From the NCBI GenBank assembly GCA_003249555.1, contig QKIQ01000061.1, positions 24,917 through 88,916 of the forward strand: a DNA stretch of 64,000 nucleotides, read 5' to 3'. Shown here one piece after another: positions 19,802-29,526 of the stretch. How positions within the stretch are numbered: position 1 is the stretch's first letter; the number at the start of each line of letters is the position of its first letter. A program made the translations under genes and the position numbers. The notes under the pieces were generated by a model, which saw only the letters and a list, made by a program, of their open reading frames with translations, ran no database searches and was not told the DNA's origin. The DNA comes from Clostridia bacterium (GTDB lineage: Bacteria > Bacillota > Clostridia > Christensenellales > SZUA-584).

Positions 19802-22261
19802 ATGGACGAAAAAAGAAAAGCCATAAAACCAATTGATATAGAAAAGGAAATGAAGACGTCGTTTATATCTTACGCGATGGCGGTGATCATCAACCGTGCG
19901 TTGCCTGATGTGCGCGACGGGCTCAAGCCGGTTCACCGACGTATACTCTATTCGATGCATGAGCTTGGCAACACGCCGGACAAGCCGTTTCGTAAATCTG
20001 CGCGTATCGTGGGCGACGTGTTGGGTAAATATCACCCGCACGGAGATTCGGCGGTTTATATGTCTATGGTGCGCATGGCGCAGGATTTTTCTACACGTCA
20101 TCTGCTGGTTTCCGGCCATGGCAACTTTGGCAGCGTAGACGGCGATTCACCGGCGGCTATGCGTTATACAGAGGCGCGTCTTTCGCATATCTCTATGGAG
20201 CTGCTGCGTGATCTTGAAAAAGATACGGTGGATTTTTATCCAAACTTTGACGAAACACTGATGCAGCCCACGGTGCTGCCCTCAAAATTTCCGAATCTGC
20301 TTGTTAACGGCACAGGCGGTATCGCGGTGGGTATGGCAACCAACATTCCGCCGCATAACCTTGGAGAAGTGATTGACGCGGCTGTGTGCCTTATCGATGA
20401 TCCGGAGGCAGGTGTGGATACGCTTATGCAGCACATCAAGGGGCCGGACTTTCCGACAGGCGGTATTGTGATGGGAACGGCGGGCATTATGCAGGCTTAC
20501 CATACAGGGCGCGGTAAAATCTGCGTGCGTGCCCGCGCCGAAATCGACGAATTCAAAGCGGGACGCCAACGAATCATCGTCAACGAGATTCCGTATCAGG
20601 TCAACAAAGCGTCGCTTATCACCCGTATCGCCGAGCTTGTTCAGGATAAGCATATCGAAGGCATCTCGGACATTCGTGACGAGAGCGACAAACGCGGTAT
20701 GCGCATTGTGATTGAGCTCAAGCGTGACGTGAATGCGAACGTGATTTTGAACCGATTATACAAGCACACGCAGATGCAGGATACGTTCGGTGTGATCATG
20801 CTGGCGCTGGTGGACGGCGAGCCCAAGGTATTAAGCCTAAAAGAGCTGCTTTTTCATTATCTGGAGCATCAAAAAGAAGTTATTGTCCGCCGTACACGGT
20901 TTGAGCTGGAAAAAGCCGAAGCGCGCGCACATATACTTGAAGGTCTGATTATTGCGCTGGACAATATTGACGAGGTTGTGGAGCTTATCAAAAAGTCGCC
21001 CGATGTACCGTCGGCAAGAGCAGGTCTCATGACGAGGTTCGGGCTTTCGGATAAACAAGCGCAGGCAATACTTGATATGCGCCTGCAGCGTTTGACCGGA
21101 TTAGAGCGTGATAAGATTCAAGCCGAATACGAAAAGCTGCTTGAGCGTATTGCTTATTTGAAGCAGATTCTTTCCACGCCGCAGATGGTGCTGGATATCA
21201 TCAAAGAGGAAATGCTTGAAATCAAGGAGAAATACGCGAATGAGCGCAGGACTGAGATCACATTCAGCGCGGACGATATCGATCTTGATGAGTTGATACA
21301 AGAAGAAGAGATGGTAGTGACGCTCACGCACTTTGGGTACGTCAAGCGCATACGTTCCGACGCTTATCGGACGCAGAAGCGCGGGGGCAAAGGGGTGACG
21401 GGCCTGTCCACGCGCGAGGAGGATTTCGCGGAGCATGTGATGGTGACATCCACACACAGCCATCTGCTGTTTTTCACGAATTTGGGCCGGGTTTACCGCC
21501 GTAAATGTTACGAGCTTCCCGAGACGGGACGAACGGCTAAAGGCATGGCGATTGTGAATTTACTTTCGCTGGATGCGGGAGAAAAGGTGTCCGCTGTGTT
21601 CCCGATCACAGATTTTTCGGACGATACGATGCTGGTTATTGTGACCAAAAACGGGTACATCAAAAAGACTTCCGTCAGTGCGTTTAAGAATATTCGTCAG
21701 AACGGGCTTATCGCCGTTGGTCTAAGAGAGCAAGATGAGCTCATCAGCGTGAGGGAAACGAGCGGCACAGACGAGCTGATTATCGGCACATCGCAGGGGA
21801 TGTCGGTCATGTTTAACGAGCAGGATGTTCGGGACATGGGTCGTACGGCCATGGGCGTGAAGGCTGTGGCGTTGCGCGAAAGCGACAGTGTGGTTGGCAT
21901 GGGTGTCGTCCGTTCTGACTGTGAGGTGCTCGTTATATCCGAAAACGGGTATGGCAAACGAACGCCTGTATCCGAGTATAAGGTGCAAAAACGTGCGGGT
22001 ATCGGTATAAAAACACTTAAGGTCACCGATAAAACGGGAAGCATGTGTACCATTGGCATTGTGGACGGCAGCGAAGATATTATGTTGATCAACGATGCCG
22101 GCGTCATCATTCGCACAAAAGTCAGCGAAATCTCTGTGTTCGGTCGCGATACGCAGGGAGTGAAGCTTATGAATGTGGATGAGGATACACGTGTGGTATC
22201 GGCGGCACTCGTTCCACATGATGACCAGGACGAAGAGGATCAAGAACAAGAACAAGAATAA
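19802..22261 (+). CDS. gyrA: DNA gyrase subunit A
   Basis: The 819-residue protein starts at the ATG at 19802, spaced 7-8 bases from AAGGGG; a GTG at 19793 overlaps that ribosome site. The cleavage domain has catalytic Tyr122 (MRYTEA), the same number as in E. coli. The C-terminal wrapping domain carries the GyrA box QKRGGKG. The tail is acidic and Gln-rich. In the quinolone-determining region Ser83 is kept, but position 87, normally Asp or Glu, is Met ([12 protein letters not shown]). It forms gyrase with GyrB. Confidence 0.98.
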   Translation: MDEKRKAIKPIDIEKEMKTSFISYAMAVIINRALPDVRDGLKPVHRRILYSMHELGNTPDKPFRKSARIVGDVLGKYHPHGDSAVYMSMVRMAQDFSTRHLLVSGHGNFGSVDGDSPAAMRYTEARLSHISMELLRDLEKDTVDFYPNFDETLMQPTVLPSKFPNLLVNGTGGIAVGMATNIPPHNLGEVIDAAVCLIDDPEAGVDTLMQHIKGPDFPTGGIVMGTAGIMQAYHTGRGKICVRARAEIDEFKAGRQRIIVNEIPYQVNKASLITRIAELVQDKHIEGISDIRDESDKRGMRIVIELKRDVNANVILNRLYKHTQMQDTFGVIMLALVDGEPKVLSLKELLFHYLEHQKEVIVRRTRFELEKAEARAHILEGLIIALDNIDEVVELIKKSPDVPSARAGLMTRFGLSDKQAQAILDMRLQRLTGLERDKIQAEYEKLLERIAYLKQILSTPQMVLDIIKEEMLEIKEKYANERRTEITFSADDIDLDELIQEEEMVVTLTHFGYVKRIRSDAYRTQKRGGKGVTGLSTREEDFAEHVMVTSTHSHLLFFTNLGRVYRRKCYELPETGRTAKGMAIVNLLSLDAGEKVSAVFPITDFSDDTMLVIVTKNGYIKKTSVSAFKNIRQNGLIAVGLREQDELISVRETSGTDELIIGTSQGMSVMFNEQDVRDMGRTAMGVKAVALRESDSVVGMGVVRSDCEVLVISENGYGKRTPVSEYKVQKRAGIGIKTLKVTDKTGSMCTIGIVDGSEDIMLINDAGVIIRTKVSEISVFGRDTQGVKLMNVDEDTRVVSAALVPHDDQDEEDQEQEQE

Positions 22262-22326
22262 GAATAACACCCTTGTATGACGCAGAAATCGTGATGTGTA
22301 TGGAATACAAATTTTTGTAGAGGCTA

Positions 22327-22355
22327 TTGCATTTGAATACCATATGTTGTACAAT
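22327..22355 (+). promoter_or_regulatory. Sigma-A promoter of the 22.4-kb ncRNA candidate
   Basis: TTGCAT, a 17-bp spacer and TACAAT, predicting a start near 22362 in the gap after gyrA. Confidence 0.7.
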
Positions 22356-22361
22356 TCGATT

Positions 22362-22535
22362 AATAATCATCTGTACATACAGCGGTAAGCACTTGCAGCC
22401 AAAACCGCGCAAATATGCGTATTCCTTCATCCGTTCAGCGCTCAGGTTTGCAGCGCGGCGTGTAGAGGGGGGCTTAAGACGAAGAGAAGGAATATGCCAG
22501 AGATGCGGGAGAGGTCTTTCGCCTCTCCCGTGTTT
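22362..22535 (+). ncRNA. Candidate structured small RNA or leader, uncharacterised
   Basis: A ~175-nt segment lies between a good promoter and a strong hairpin. It contains a 12-bp long-range helix (GCGTATTCCTTC near 22418 with GAAGGAATATGC near 22486, one G-U pair). Inside it is GCGCT/AGCGC, and 5' of it GCGGT/ACCGC. The 3' end is a perfect 9-bp hairpin CGGGAGAGG/CCTCTCCCG (22506-22530) followed by TGTTTTAT. I do not recognise 6S, T-box or another family. It could be a free ncRNA, or an attenuating leader of the solute-binding protein gene 45 bp downstream. An overlapping 71-codon frame has no family resemblance. Confidence 0.5.
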
Positions 22536-22536
22536 T
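22506..22536 (+). terminator. Intrinsic terminator before the solute-binding protein gene
   Basis: Perfect 9-bp stem CGGGAGAGG/CCTCTCCCG, 7-base loop, then TGTTTTAT. Confidence 0.75.
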
Positions 22537-22580
22537 ATATGACGGGGTTCCTCTTTTGGTGAGATGCAGGAGTAGCTGTT

Positions 22581-23471
22581 TTGAGATACAGAAAAAGACG
22601 TTTGTTGTTCCTGAAACAAAAACATTTAAGGATCATTATAGGTATTGCAATCGCACTGGCAGTTATTGCGATTCTTTATTTCATTTTATCAGCCACAGGG
22701 TATGAAGCAAAAAAACAAAGCGCCGTAAAAGAAATTAAAGATACGGGGCTTATTCATATTGGCCTTCGAGGAGATTTGGGAAAGCTTAGCACATATAATG
22801 AGGAGACAGGTGAGTTTGAAGGCTTTGAAAAAGATATTGCTGATGAAATAGTTAGCCGACTATTTGACAATGATATTCTTGTCAATTATGTTCTTGTGAA
22901 TACCGAAACGCGCACCGCATACCTAAGACGAGGCGATATTGATATGGCTTTGGGTGCGGCAACAAATATGGATGAAAGCGGCATCATGTATTCCGTATCA
23001 TATTTTTCCGAAGGCTCTGCTTTTCTTGTAATAGAGGATAGCACGACGAGCATGGAAGCGCTGTCTGGCGGCAGAATTGCGGTTGTCCATGGCACAATGC
23101 ACGCAAGGGAAAGCGAAGACGATAATGACAAAGAAGACTTAACATTGATGGCGCAATACTTGAAAATTCTCGATATTGAAGCGGATATAAAGGAGTACGC
23201 ATCATATCCCGAGGCCATGCATGCGTTACGAGATGGTTTTGTGGATGCGGTCTGCGCGAGTGAAACCGCGCTGACGAAGTTTGGCATGACGGGTATGCTG
23301 CTGCTTCCTGAACGTTTTATGCCGAGCGATTATCGTGTTTGTTTCAGTAAATCGAACGGTTTGTTTTTAGAAGCTGTAAATGATGTAATTACAGCCATGA
23401 AGCAGGACGGTACGCTGGATGCGTTGATGCAAAAATGGAGTTTAATTAATTACCACGAACTAGAAGAATAA
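22581..23471 (+). CDS. Membrane-anchored extracellular solute-binding protein (family 3)
   Basis: The 296-residue protein has a basic N-terminus, one membrane segment (about residues 18-40), and a domain resembling SBP_bac_3 amino-acid binding proteins: IKDTGLIHIGLRGD, FEGFEKDIADEIVSRL, RGDIDMALGAATNMDE. The start is TTG with GCAGGAG about 8 bases upstream; no in-frame ATG is near. No ABC permease or ATPase gene is adjacent, so it may be an orphan receptor or a sensor-like binding domain rather than a transporter part. It is followed 22 bp later by nadE. Confidence 0.75.
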   Translation: MRYRKRRLLFLKQKHLRIIIGIAIALAVIAILYFILSATGYEAKKQSAVKEIKDTGLIHIGLRGDLGKLSTYNEETGEFEGFEKDIADEIVSRLFDNDILVNYVLVNTETRTAYLRRGDIDMALGAATNMDESGIMYSVSYFSEGSAFLVIEDSTTSMEALSGGRIAVVHGTMHARESEDDNDKEDLTLMAQYLKILDIEADIKEYASYPEAMHALRDGFVDAVCASETALTKFGMTGMLLLPERFMPSDYRVCFSKSNGLFLEAVNDVITAMKQDGTLDALMQKWSLINYHELEE

Positions 23472-23493
23472 AAATGAAAAATCGGAGGATTAA

Positions 23494-25398
23494 ATGAATA
23501 CGGGACTCGTAAGAGTGGCTGCGGCTGTACCGGCAGTTTCAGTGGGGAATATAAAAAAGAATAAGACCAGTATTGCGGCAATGATTGTTGACGCAGAGGA
23601 TAACGGCGCGTCTATCGTGGCTTTTCCTGAGCTTTGCATCACGTCTTACACGCTCGGTGATCTTTTTCGTCAAAGAAGCCTTTTAGAGCAGAGCGAAAAG
23701 TTTCTAGCTGAGCTGCTTGAGGATACAAAAAATCTGAGCATTTTGGTTATAGTGGGCATGCCGGTGTTGGTGAACGATAAACTTTACAATACGGCGGTCG
23801 TTTTTCAAAAGGGTCAGATTCTGGGCGTGGTGCCCAAAGCCTATTTACCCAATTATTCGGAGTATTATGAACAGCGTTGGTTTGCGTCGGGTATAGACGT
23901 GGTCGAAGAAACGATCAATGTGGCGGGGCAGAAAGCGCCGTTTGGCGTAGATCTGCTATTTGAATGTGAGCTTATTCCGGCGCTGGTGCTGGGTGTTGAG
24001 CTGTGTGAAGATCTTTGGGTACCGTTTCCGCCACATGGCTATCAGGCAATGGCGGGTGCCACGCTGTTTTTCAATATATCCGCGAGCAACGAGCTGGCGG
24101 GAAAAAGCGAGTATCGCGAGGAGATGATCAAGCATCAGTCAGGGCGTTTCGTAGGCGGCTATGTCTATGTGTCCGCCGGTCCAGGTGAATCCACGACGGA
24201 TACGGTTTTTGGCGGCCATGCTGTGATTGCCGAAAACGGTTATCTGATTGAGAAATCTAAGCGGTTTTCTTTCGATGCGCATATGACGCTCACGGAGATT
24301 GATCTTCACCGGCTGTCTCACGACAGAATACTCAAAAATACGTTTACGTCTAAAGAAACAAAGCGAACCTTTCGCCGTATTGCCTTTTTAGCTCAAGACG
24401 CACAGCCAAAGTTCAGAAGAGTGGAGAAAATGCCTTTCGTACCAGCCGACGAACATGCGCGGGATATGCGATGCAGCGAGGTTTTTAACATTCAGGTGAC
24501 AGCGCTGGAAAGGCGCCTGCGACATACGGGATCTAAACATATGGTGATCGGTGTATCGGGCGGATTGGATTCTGCACTGGCTCTTATGGTTGCCAGCGAA
24601 GCCGCGGTGCGTGCGGGATTAGGTAAGGATGCGGTGATCGGCGTGGTGATGCCCGGCTTTGGCAGCACCGATGCGACGCAGGAGCTTGCGCGGCGGCTGG
24701 TGACAGCGACGGGCGCCACCCTTAAGCAGATCAGCATCGTCAATGCGGCAAAATCGCATCTTGAAGATTTGGGACACGGTGGACAGACGGATGTGACATA
24801 TGAAAACGCACAGGCCAGAGAGCGAACGCAGGTGCTCATGGATCTTGCCAATCAATACGGCGGTATCGTGGTTGGTACTGGAGATTTATCAGAGTTGGCG
24901 CTTGGTTTTTGTACTTACGCAGGCGATCAGATATCGATGTACGGCGTGAATGCGGGTGTAGCCAAAACGTTGATAAAAGAAATTGTGCTGTTCGTGTCAA
25001 GAGACGATGAAAAGCTTGATCCCATTGCCAAAGAGATTGTCGCTATTCCGCCTTCTCCCGAACTGCTGCCCCCCGGTGAAGGGAGCGAACGTCAAGATAC
25101 GCAAAAACAGATCGGACCATATGATTTAAATGATTTCTTCATGTATTATGTGCTGCGTTTTCAAATGCCGCCCAAGAAAATACTTCTGCTTGCGACGCAT
25201 GCTTTTGATGAATATACGCCCGAACAAATCAAGGAGCAGCTTAAAAAATTCTATAAGCGATTTATTGCATCACAGTTTAAACGTTCATGCATGCCTGACG
25301 GCCCAAAAGTGGGCAGCGTATCATTATCGCCGCGCGGCGACTGGCGGATGCCGTCTGACGCGGAGGCCGATATGTGGCTATCTGAGCTTGAGGAGTAA
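23494..25398 (+). CDS. nadE: Glutamine-dependent NAD+ synthetase
   Basis: The 634-residue protein fuses an N-terminal nitrilase-type glutaminase to a C-terminal NAD synthetase. The nitrilase part has FPELCIT (Glu), VVPKAYLPNYSEYYEQRW (Lys) and GVELCEDLWVP (Cys), and the synthetase part has the PP-loop SGGLDSALAL and GTGDLSELALG. It amidates nicotinic acid adenine dinucleotide using glutamine and ATP. GGAGG precedes the ATG. A symmetric terminator separates it from the convergent LCP gene. Confidence 0.97.
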   Translation: MNTGLVRVAAAVPAVSVGNIKKNKTSIAAMIVDAEDNGASIVAFPELCITSYTLGDLFRQRSLLEQSEKFLAELLEDTKNLSILVIVGMPVLVNDKLYNTAVVFQKGQILGVVPKAYLPNYSEYYEQRWFASGIDVVEETINVAGQKAPFGVDLLFECELIPALVLGVELCEDLWVPFPPHGYQAMAGATLFFNISASNELAGKSEYREEMIKHQSGRFVGGYVYVSAGPGESTTDTVFGGHAVIAENGYLIEKSKRFSFDAHMTLTEIDLHRLSHDRILKNTFTSKETKRTFRRIAFLAQDAQPKFRRVEKMPFVPADEHARDMRCSEVFNIQVTALERRLRHTGSKHMVIGVSGGLDSALALMVASEAAVRAGLGKDAVIGVVMPGFGSTDATQELARRLVTATGATLKQISIVNAAKSHLEDLGHGGQTDVTYENAQARERTQVLMDLANQYGGIVVGTGDLSELALGFCTYAGDQISMYGVNAGVAKTLIKEIVLFVSRDDEKLDPIAKEIVAIPPSPELLPPGEGSERQDTQKQIGPYDLNDFFMYYVLRFQMPPKKILLLATHAFDEYTPEQIKEQLKKFYKRFIASQFKRSCMPDGPKVGSVSLSPRGDWRMPSDAEADMWLSELEE

Positions 25399-25471
25399 GA
25401 TAAATGTCTTCAGGAAAGGAAGGCAGCTATTATCAGGAGAAACGGAAAACGAGCTTTAAATGATATAAAAC

Positions 25472-25505
25472 AAACCCCGCTGATTCATTCTCAAGCGGGG
25501 TTTTT
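25472..25505. terminator. Bidirectional terminator between nadE and the LCP gene
   Basis: AAACCCCGC and GCGGGGTTT pair perfectly over 9 bp around a 14-base loop, with TTTTT on the plus strand and TTTG on the minus strand. Confidence 0.85.
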
Positions 25506-25521
25506 GTATACATTATGGAAA

Positions 25522-26652
25522 CTAAACTTCTGTGTAATAGATACTGAGCAGCAGATCGAGCGTGGCGGCTTCGTCATGGATCACCACATCGGAACCATCT
25601 ATCCTTTTGGTTGAGCCGCTAATGGAAAGCAATTGAATTTCGTCGATATTCACGCCATTCAAAATCTTAGCGAAGTCAATAGCCTGATCTATGTTGAGAT
25701 CTGTTTTTCCGTATTCCAAAAACTCATCATAAAGACTTGTAACCGCATCCACAGCACCCATACTTTTAATCTTTTTTGCCAGCTCAATCATAAAATCTCG
25801 CTGATGGGTTGTTCGGCCAAAATCTGAACCGGACGAATTGTGGCGGTCACGTAGATACGTTTCTGCTTTGCTGCCCTTGAGTGTAACCGTTTTACCTTTG
25901 CTTCCCACACCTGGTATTGATGTATCCAGTGTGACTTCAATGCCTCCCACTGCATCTGCTATTTTTGAAATGCCGTCCATATCGATACTTGCGTAGAACG
26001 GAATTGGAATATCCAGTGTGAAATCAAGTGGTGTTTCCAGCTCGCATTTGCGTTCGAGGAAGTTCTGGATGCATGCTTTGGCATTTGACGCACCATATCT
26101 TTTTGGACCACCGCCAAAGGAATAGGCAGCATTGAGTTTTTCCTTCACGGTCTTATCAATTGAACCGTCATCGTAGTCAATTTTATAGACATCGGTGTAG
26201 GTGTCACGCGGAATAGATAGCAATGTGGCCGTTTTGCTTTCTGTGTCTACCGCACAAACCATCATCATATCGCTGCGGTAACCCATCTGCTGTGCCTCGC
26301 GCTCGTCATCCGAGTCAATGCCCAGAAACACGATGTTGACCATAGCTTCATTTTTCTTATAAGTTTTTCCGTTGTAGGTAATAACTTCGTTTTGCTGCGT
26401 TTGAACCGGAGCGTCAATAATATTGTCTTCGTTGATGCTGACATTGGCCACAGGCTGGGTTTCCACAAATAAAGAACTGTAATCATCATTTGTGACTTCA
26501 AGACCCAATAATATGGCCACCACGATAAACCCGGCGACGAGTGTTCCCATAACAGCGAGTAAAATTATCAGCTTCTTCTTGTTTGAATTTACCCTCTTTT
26601 TTACAACACCACCATTTTTGGTGCTTTTGGAGCTATACCCTTTTACTTGCAA
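25522..26652 (-). CDS. LytR-CpsA-Psr (LCP) family cell-wall glycopolymer ligase
   Basis: A membrane segment (about residues 28-50 from the chosen start) is followed by an extracellular LCP domain: NIVFLGIDSD, RSDMMMVCAVD, LLSIPRDTYTDV and the catalytic-loop segment RDRHNSSGSDFGRTTHQRDFM. LCP enzymes attach teichoic acids or other glycopolymers to peptidoglycan. I choose the TTG at 26652 (376 residues) because AAGGAG is 7 bases upstream; a longer frame from a TTG at 26688 lacks a ribosome site. It lies just downstream of mreB and is probably co-transcribed, fitting an envelope-growth unit. Confidence 0.9.
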   Translation of the reverse strand: MQVKGYSSKSTKNGGVVKKRVNSNKKKLIILLAVMGTLVAGFIVVAILLGLEVTNDDYSSLFVETQPVANVSINEDNIIDAPVQTQQNEVITYNGKTYKKNEAMVNIVFLGIDSDDEREAQQMGYRSDMMMVCAVDTESKTATLLSIPRDTYTDVYKIDYDDGSIDKTVKEKLNAAYSFGGGPKRYGASNAKACIQNFLERKCELETPLDFTLDIPIPFYASIDMDGISKIADAVGGIEVTLDTSIPGVGSKGKTVTLKGSKAETYLRDRHNSSGSDFGRTTHQRDFMIELAKKIKSMGAVDAVTSLYDEFLEYGKTDLNIDQAIDFAKILNGVNIDEIQLLSISGSTKRIDGSDVVIHDEAATLDLLLSIYYTEV

Positions 26653-26715
26653 CGTTTTTCTCCTTATCGCGTGATTTCCCACCACCAAGCGATATTTAAA
26701 ATATTATTATCTGTA

Positions 26716-27759
26716 TCAGTAATTGTTGTAATAGTCACCTTTTCTGTAGTCGTAAACAGTACCGTTGGCGTAGTAGTTAATGTTGTCTAGCGCAAGCCCC
26801 GTACCAATGGCCACACAGGAAATTGCATCCTCAGCGACATAGCAGGGAATGCCTGTCTTTTCGCTGAGCAGTCTGTCAAGGCCATAAAGAAGTGCGCCGC
26901 CGCCCGTCATGCAAATGCCGTTTTCGGCGATATCTGAAGAGAGTTCCGGCGGTATACGTTCCAGTACACCGTGCAAGGTTTCCATCATTGTGTTTAACGG
27001 CTCTTCAAGCGCTTCAATCGTTTCGTTGGAGCTGATAGTGACCACTTTGGGAAGTCCCGATATCAGATTGCGTCCCGCAACCTCCATATAAATCTGCTCT
27101 TTACGCGGAAATGCGGAACCGATATTAATTTTGATTTCTTCGGCCGTTCTTTCACCAATAAGCATGTTATGTTTCTTTTTCATATAGCGAATAATGGCAT
27201 CATCAAATTTGTCGCCGGCTACCTTGACCGAGTCGCTGAGCACGATGCCTCCGAGAGAAATCACCGCGATATCCGTGGTGCCGCCGCCGATATCGATCAC
27301 CATATTGCCAAAAGGTGCAGAAATATCGATGCCTGCGCCAATCGCTGCGGCCATGGGTTCTTCAATTAGCCCCGTATGCCGTGCACCGGCTTCCTCTGTG
27401 GCTTCAATGACACTGCGTCGTTCCACCTCAGTAACTCCTGACGGAACACATACGACAACGCGCGGCTTAAAAAACAGTCTTCGCCCGATGACTTTGCGCA
27501 GGAAATAGCGCAGCATTCTTTCAGTGTCGTGGAAGTTGGAAATCACGCCATTGCGCAGTGGACGAATGGCGACGATATTGCCCGGTGTTCTTCCAAGCAT
27601 GATGCGCGCCTCTTCACCAATGGCGATGATTTCACCAGTGGTTCTGTTAACAGCGACCACAGAAGGCTCACGTAGAACAATACCTTTGCCTTTCACATAG
27701 ACAAGAACGCTTGCTGTTCCGAGATCAATACCGATATCGTTAAATTCAAACAAGGCCAT
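26716..27759 (-). CDS. mreB: Actin-like rod-shape protein MreB/Mbl
   Basis: The 347-residue protein has the MreB fold: phosphate-1 loop GIDLGTASVLVY, RTPGNIVAIRPLRNGVI, the EEP segment, DIGGGTTDIAVIS and adenosine loop MTGGGALL. It forms membrane-bound filaments that guide cylindrical wall synthesis. Neither mreC nor mreD follows; instead an LCP gene does, so this may be a stand-alone Mbl/MreBH-type paralogue. A good promoter lies about 60 bp upstream. Confidence 0.95.
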   Translation of the reverse strand: MALFEFNDIGIDLGTASVLVYVKGKGIVLREPSVVAVNRTTGEIIAIGEEARIMLGRTPGNIVAIRPLRNGVISNFHDTERMLRYFLRKVIGRRLFFKPRVVVCVPSGVTEVERRSVIEATEEAGARHTGLIEEPMAAAIGAGIDISAPFGNMVIDIGGGTTDIAVISLGGIVLSDSVKVAGDKFDDAIIRYMKKKHNMLIGERTAEEIKINIGSAFPRKEQIYMEVAGRNLISGLPKVVTISSNETIEALEEPLNTMMETLHGVLERIPPELSSDIAENGICMTGGGALLYGLDRLLSEKTGIPCYVAEDAISCVAIGTGLALDNINYYANGTVYDYRKGDYYNNY

Positions 27760-27819
27760 TAATTATTAACCCCTTTAAATGTTATTTACCACCATAAGTA
27801 TTCACGCAGATTAAATAAT

Positions 27820-27848
27820 ACTATAATACATGTTTCGACTTTTTTCAA
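27820..27848 (-). promoter_or_regulatory. Sigma-A promoter of mreB
   Basis: On the minus strand TTGAAA, 17-bp spacer, TATAGT. Confidence 0.7.
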
Positions 27849-27884
27849 CCGACATTATTCATATAAAGTCCATATAAAGCCGTA

Positions 27885-28835
27885 TTAATCAATATTCTCT
27901 ACGTTGTGAATCAACGCACGCAGATCATAAAGAGTATTCAAGCGAACGGCCGCCTCGCGCAGCTTTGCAGCCCCTTGCATACCTTTAAAATACCATGCTG
28001 CGTGTTTGCGAATCTGACGTATGGCGTTTGGCTCACCCTTGGCTTTTACAGCAAGCTCCGCCTGCTTAAAAAGCGCCGTCATTTTTTCCTGCGGTGCGGC
28101 AGGCTCTAATTCCGTGCCGTTCCTCAGCAGATGCTTTATCTCGCGGAAGATAAACGGATTACCAAGCGCTCCTCTTGCTACCATCACGGCATCGCAGCCG
28201 GTTAAGTTCATCATATTCACTGCGTGTTGCGCACAGGTAATATCCCCGTTTCCGATAACAGGAATGCTGACAGACTGCTTGACCTTTGTGATGATATCAA
28301 GATCCGCTTTACCACTATAAAACTGTTGTCTTGTCCGCCCGTGAACGGCCACAGCGGCAGCGCCTGATTCCTCGGCCATGCGTGCGAAATCCACAGCATT
28401 GATGCTTGCCTCATCCCAGCCTTTGCGAAACTTTACAGTGATGGGCTTTGAAGAGACTTTGACAGCCGCTTTTATCAGCCGCGATGCGAGTTCCGGGTTT
28501 TTCATAAGCGCGGAGCCCTCGCCGTTCGACGTGATTTTGGGAGCCGGACAGCCCATGTTGATGTCGAAAAGCGCAATGCGCCCCGCATAGTTGTCGAGCA
28601 GCGTGTTGATACTGCTTGTCAGTGCATCGGCATCGCTTGCAAAAAGCTGTACACCTATTTCTTTCTCGTTATCCGCGAAAGCGAGCAGTGAAGCTGTTTT
28701 CGCTGACCCGTATTTCAAACCTTTTGCGCTGACCATCTCTGTATATGTGAAGTCGGCGCCCTGTTCAATGGCAATATGCCGAAACGCTGCATCGGTGACA
28801 CCGGCCATGGGCGCAAGATAAACGTTGCCTTGCAT
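27885..28835 (-). CDS. dus: tRNA-dihydrouridine synthase (DusB-type)
   Basis: This 316-residue FMN enzyme has YLAPMAGVTDAAFR at the N-terminus, INMGCPAPK with catalytic Cys96, VHGRTRQQFYSG, and the phosphate-binding IGNGDI and MVARGALGNPFIF segments. It reduces uridines in tRNA D-loops with NADPH. The start overlaps the preceding stop by one base (TGATG), so it is translationally coupled to the orphan membrane protein upstream. Confidence 0.95.
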   Translation of the reverse strand: MQGNVYLAPMAGVTDAAFRHIAIEQGADFTYTEMVSAKGLKYGSAKTASLLAFADNEKEIGVQLFASDADALTSSINTLLDNYAGRIALFDINMGCPAPKITSNGEGSALMKNPELASRLIKAAVKVSSKPITVKFRKGWDEASINAVDFARMAEESGAAAVAVHGRTRQQFYSGKADLDIITKVKQSVSIPVIGNGDITCAQHAVNMMNLTGCDAVMVARGALGNPFIFREIKHLLRNGTELEPAAPQEKMTALFKQAELAVKAKGEPNAIRQIRKHAAWYFKGMQGAAKLREAAVRLNTLYDLRALIHNVENID

Positions 28836-29446
28836 CAGTCTTCGATTATGTCCTCCGGATCTTGAGGTGTGGGCGTCAGCGTGGACGTCGGCGTAGACGT
28901 TGCAGACGGCGCAGGCGCGGGTGTCGGCTTTGGCAGCATTTCAACAAGATCCATCGAAACGATACGCCAGCTGTCTTCATAGCGCGTCACAGTCACGCTG
29001 TAAATGCCGTTGTTCCAATATGGTGCCGTTAAATGAGTTGATTCTTCATTTCCCGGTTCATCATACAATTCGGCATTTATATCTGAAACCACTTCCGTGA
29101 CACTTAAGGTCACTGTTTTTTGCCAAGGGAAAACCAGAGCCAAGCCGATATCCGCATGATAGTCATAACTTGATACATCAAAAGGCTGATAAGTGGTTGA
29201 TTTAAGCAATGCATCCTGCTCAAGAAAGCTCTTGGAATAAACCTTGGAAAGAAGCGAGGGATCCTCTCCCTTTATAACCACATCAGCACGAACCTGAAGA
29301 CCGTCCTTTACCAGTGTCTGTATACTCATATAATCCATTGCGGAAAAAAAAGCCAGTGCAACGAGACCAACAACAACACCGCAAATGAGCAGCCTTGTAA
29401 AAAAGAACCAAAGAAATCGAAGCACGACCCTAACCGATGGCGACAA
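28835..29446 (-). CDS. Hypothetical single-pass membrane protein
   Basis: One membrane helix (about residues 15-38) is followed by an extracellular domain of ~125 residues and a C-terminal Pro/Thr/Ser-rich low-complexity tail ending in acidic residues. No family is recognised. I choose the TTG at 29446 (203 residues), since AAGGAG lies 7 bases upstream; a GTG at 29455 overlaps that ribosome site. The gene is coupled to dus by a one-base overlap. The tail resembles wall-spanning linkers in other Gram-positive surface proteins, but no sortase motif is present. Confidence 0.65.
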   Translation of the reverse strand: MSPSVRVVLRFLWFFFTRLLICGVVVGLVALAFFSAMDYMSIQTLVKDGLQVRADVVIKGEDPSLLSKVYSKSFLEQDALLKSTTYQPFDVSSYDYHADIGLALVFPWQKTVTLSVTEVVSDINAELYDEPGNEESTHLTAPYWNNGIYSVTVTRYEDSWRIVSMDLVEMLPKPTPAPAPSATSTPTSTLTPTPQDPEDIIED

Positions 29447-29489
29447 ATATATCACTCCTTTTCTTGGCTCATCATATCATAAATGTGTT

Positions 29490-29498
29490 TTATCCACA
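29490..29498 (+). other. Perfect DnaA box TTATCCACA
   Basis: A single consensus DnaA box sits in the short gap upstream of the orphan membrane protein gene. It may be chance or part of DnaA-responsive control. Confidence 0.35.
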
Positions 29499-29526
29499 AT
29501 ACGATATCAATTCTTGAAAAATGCGG

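Noticed and set aside
22388..22412. T-box riboswitch suggested by an ACCGCG string before a terminator
   Set aside because: The surrounding AGGGTGG core, specifier stem and antiterminator pairing are not present.
22327..22542. 71-codon plus-strand frame between gyrA and the solute-binding protein gene
   Set aside because: It begins within the -35 box of the predicted promoter, has no ribosome site, is compositionally odd and runs through the terminator hairpin; a structured RNA explains the region better.
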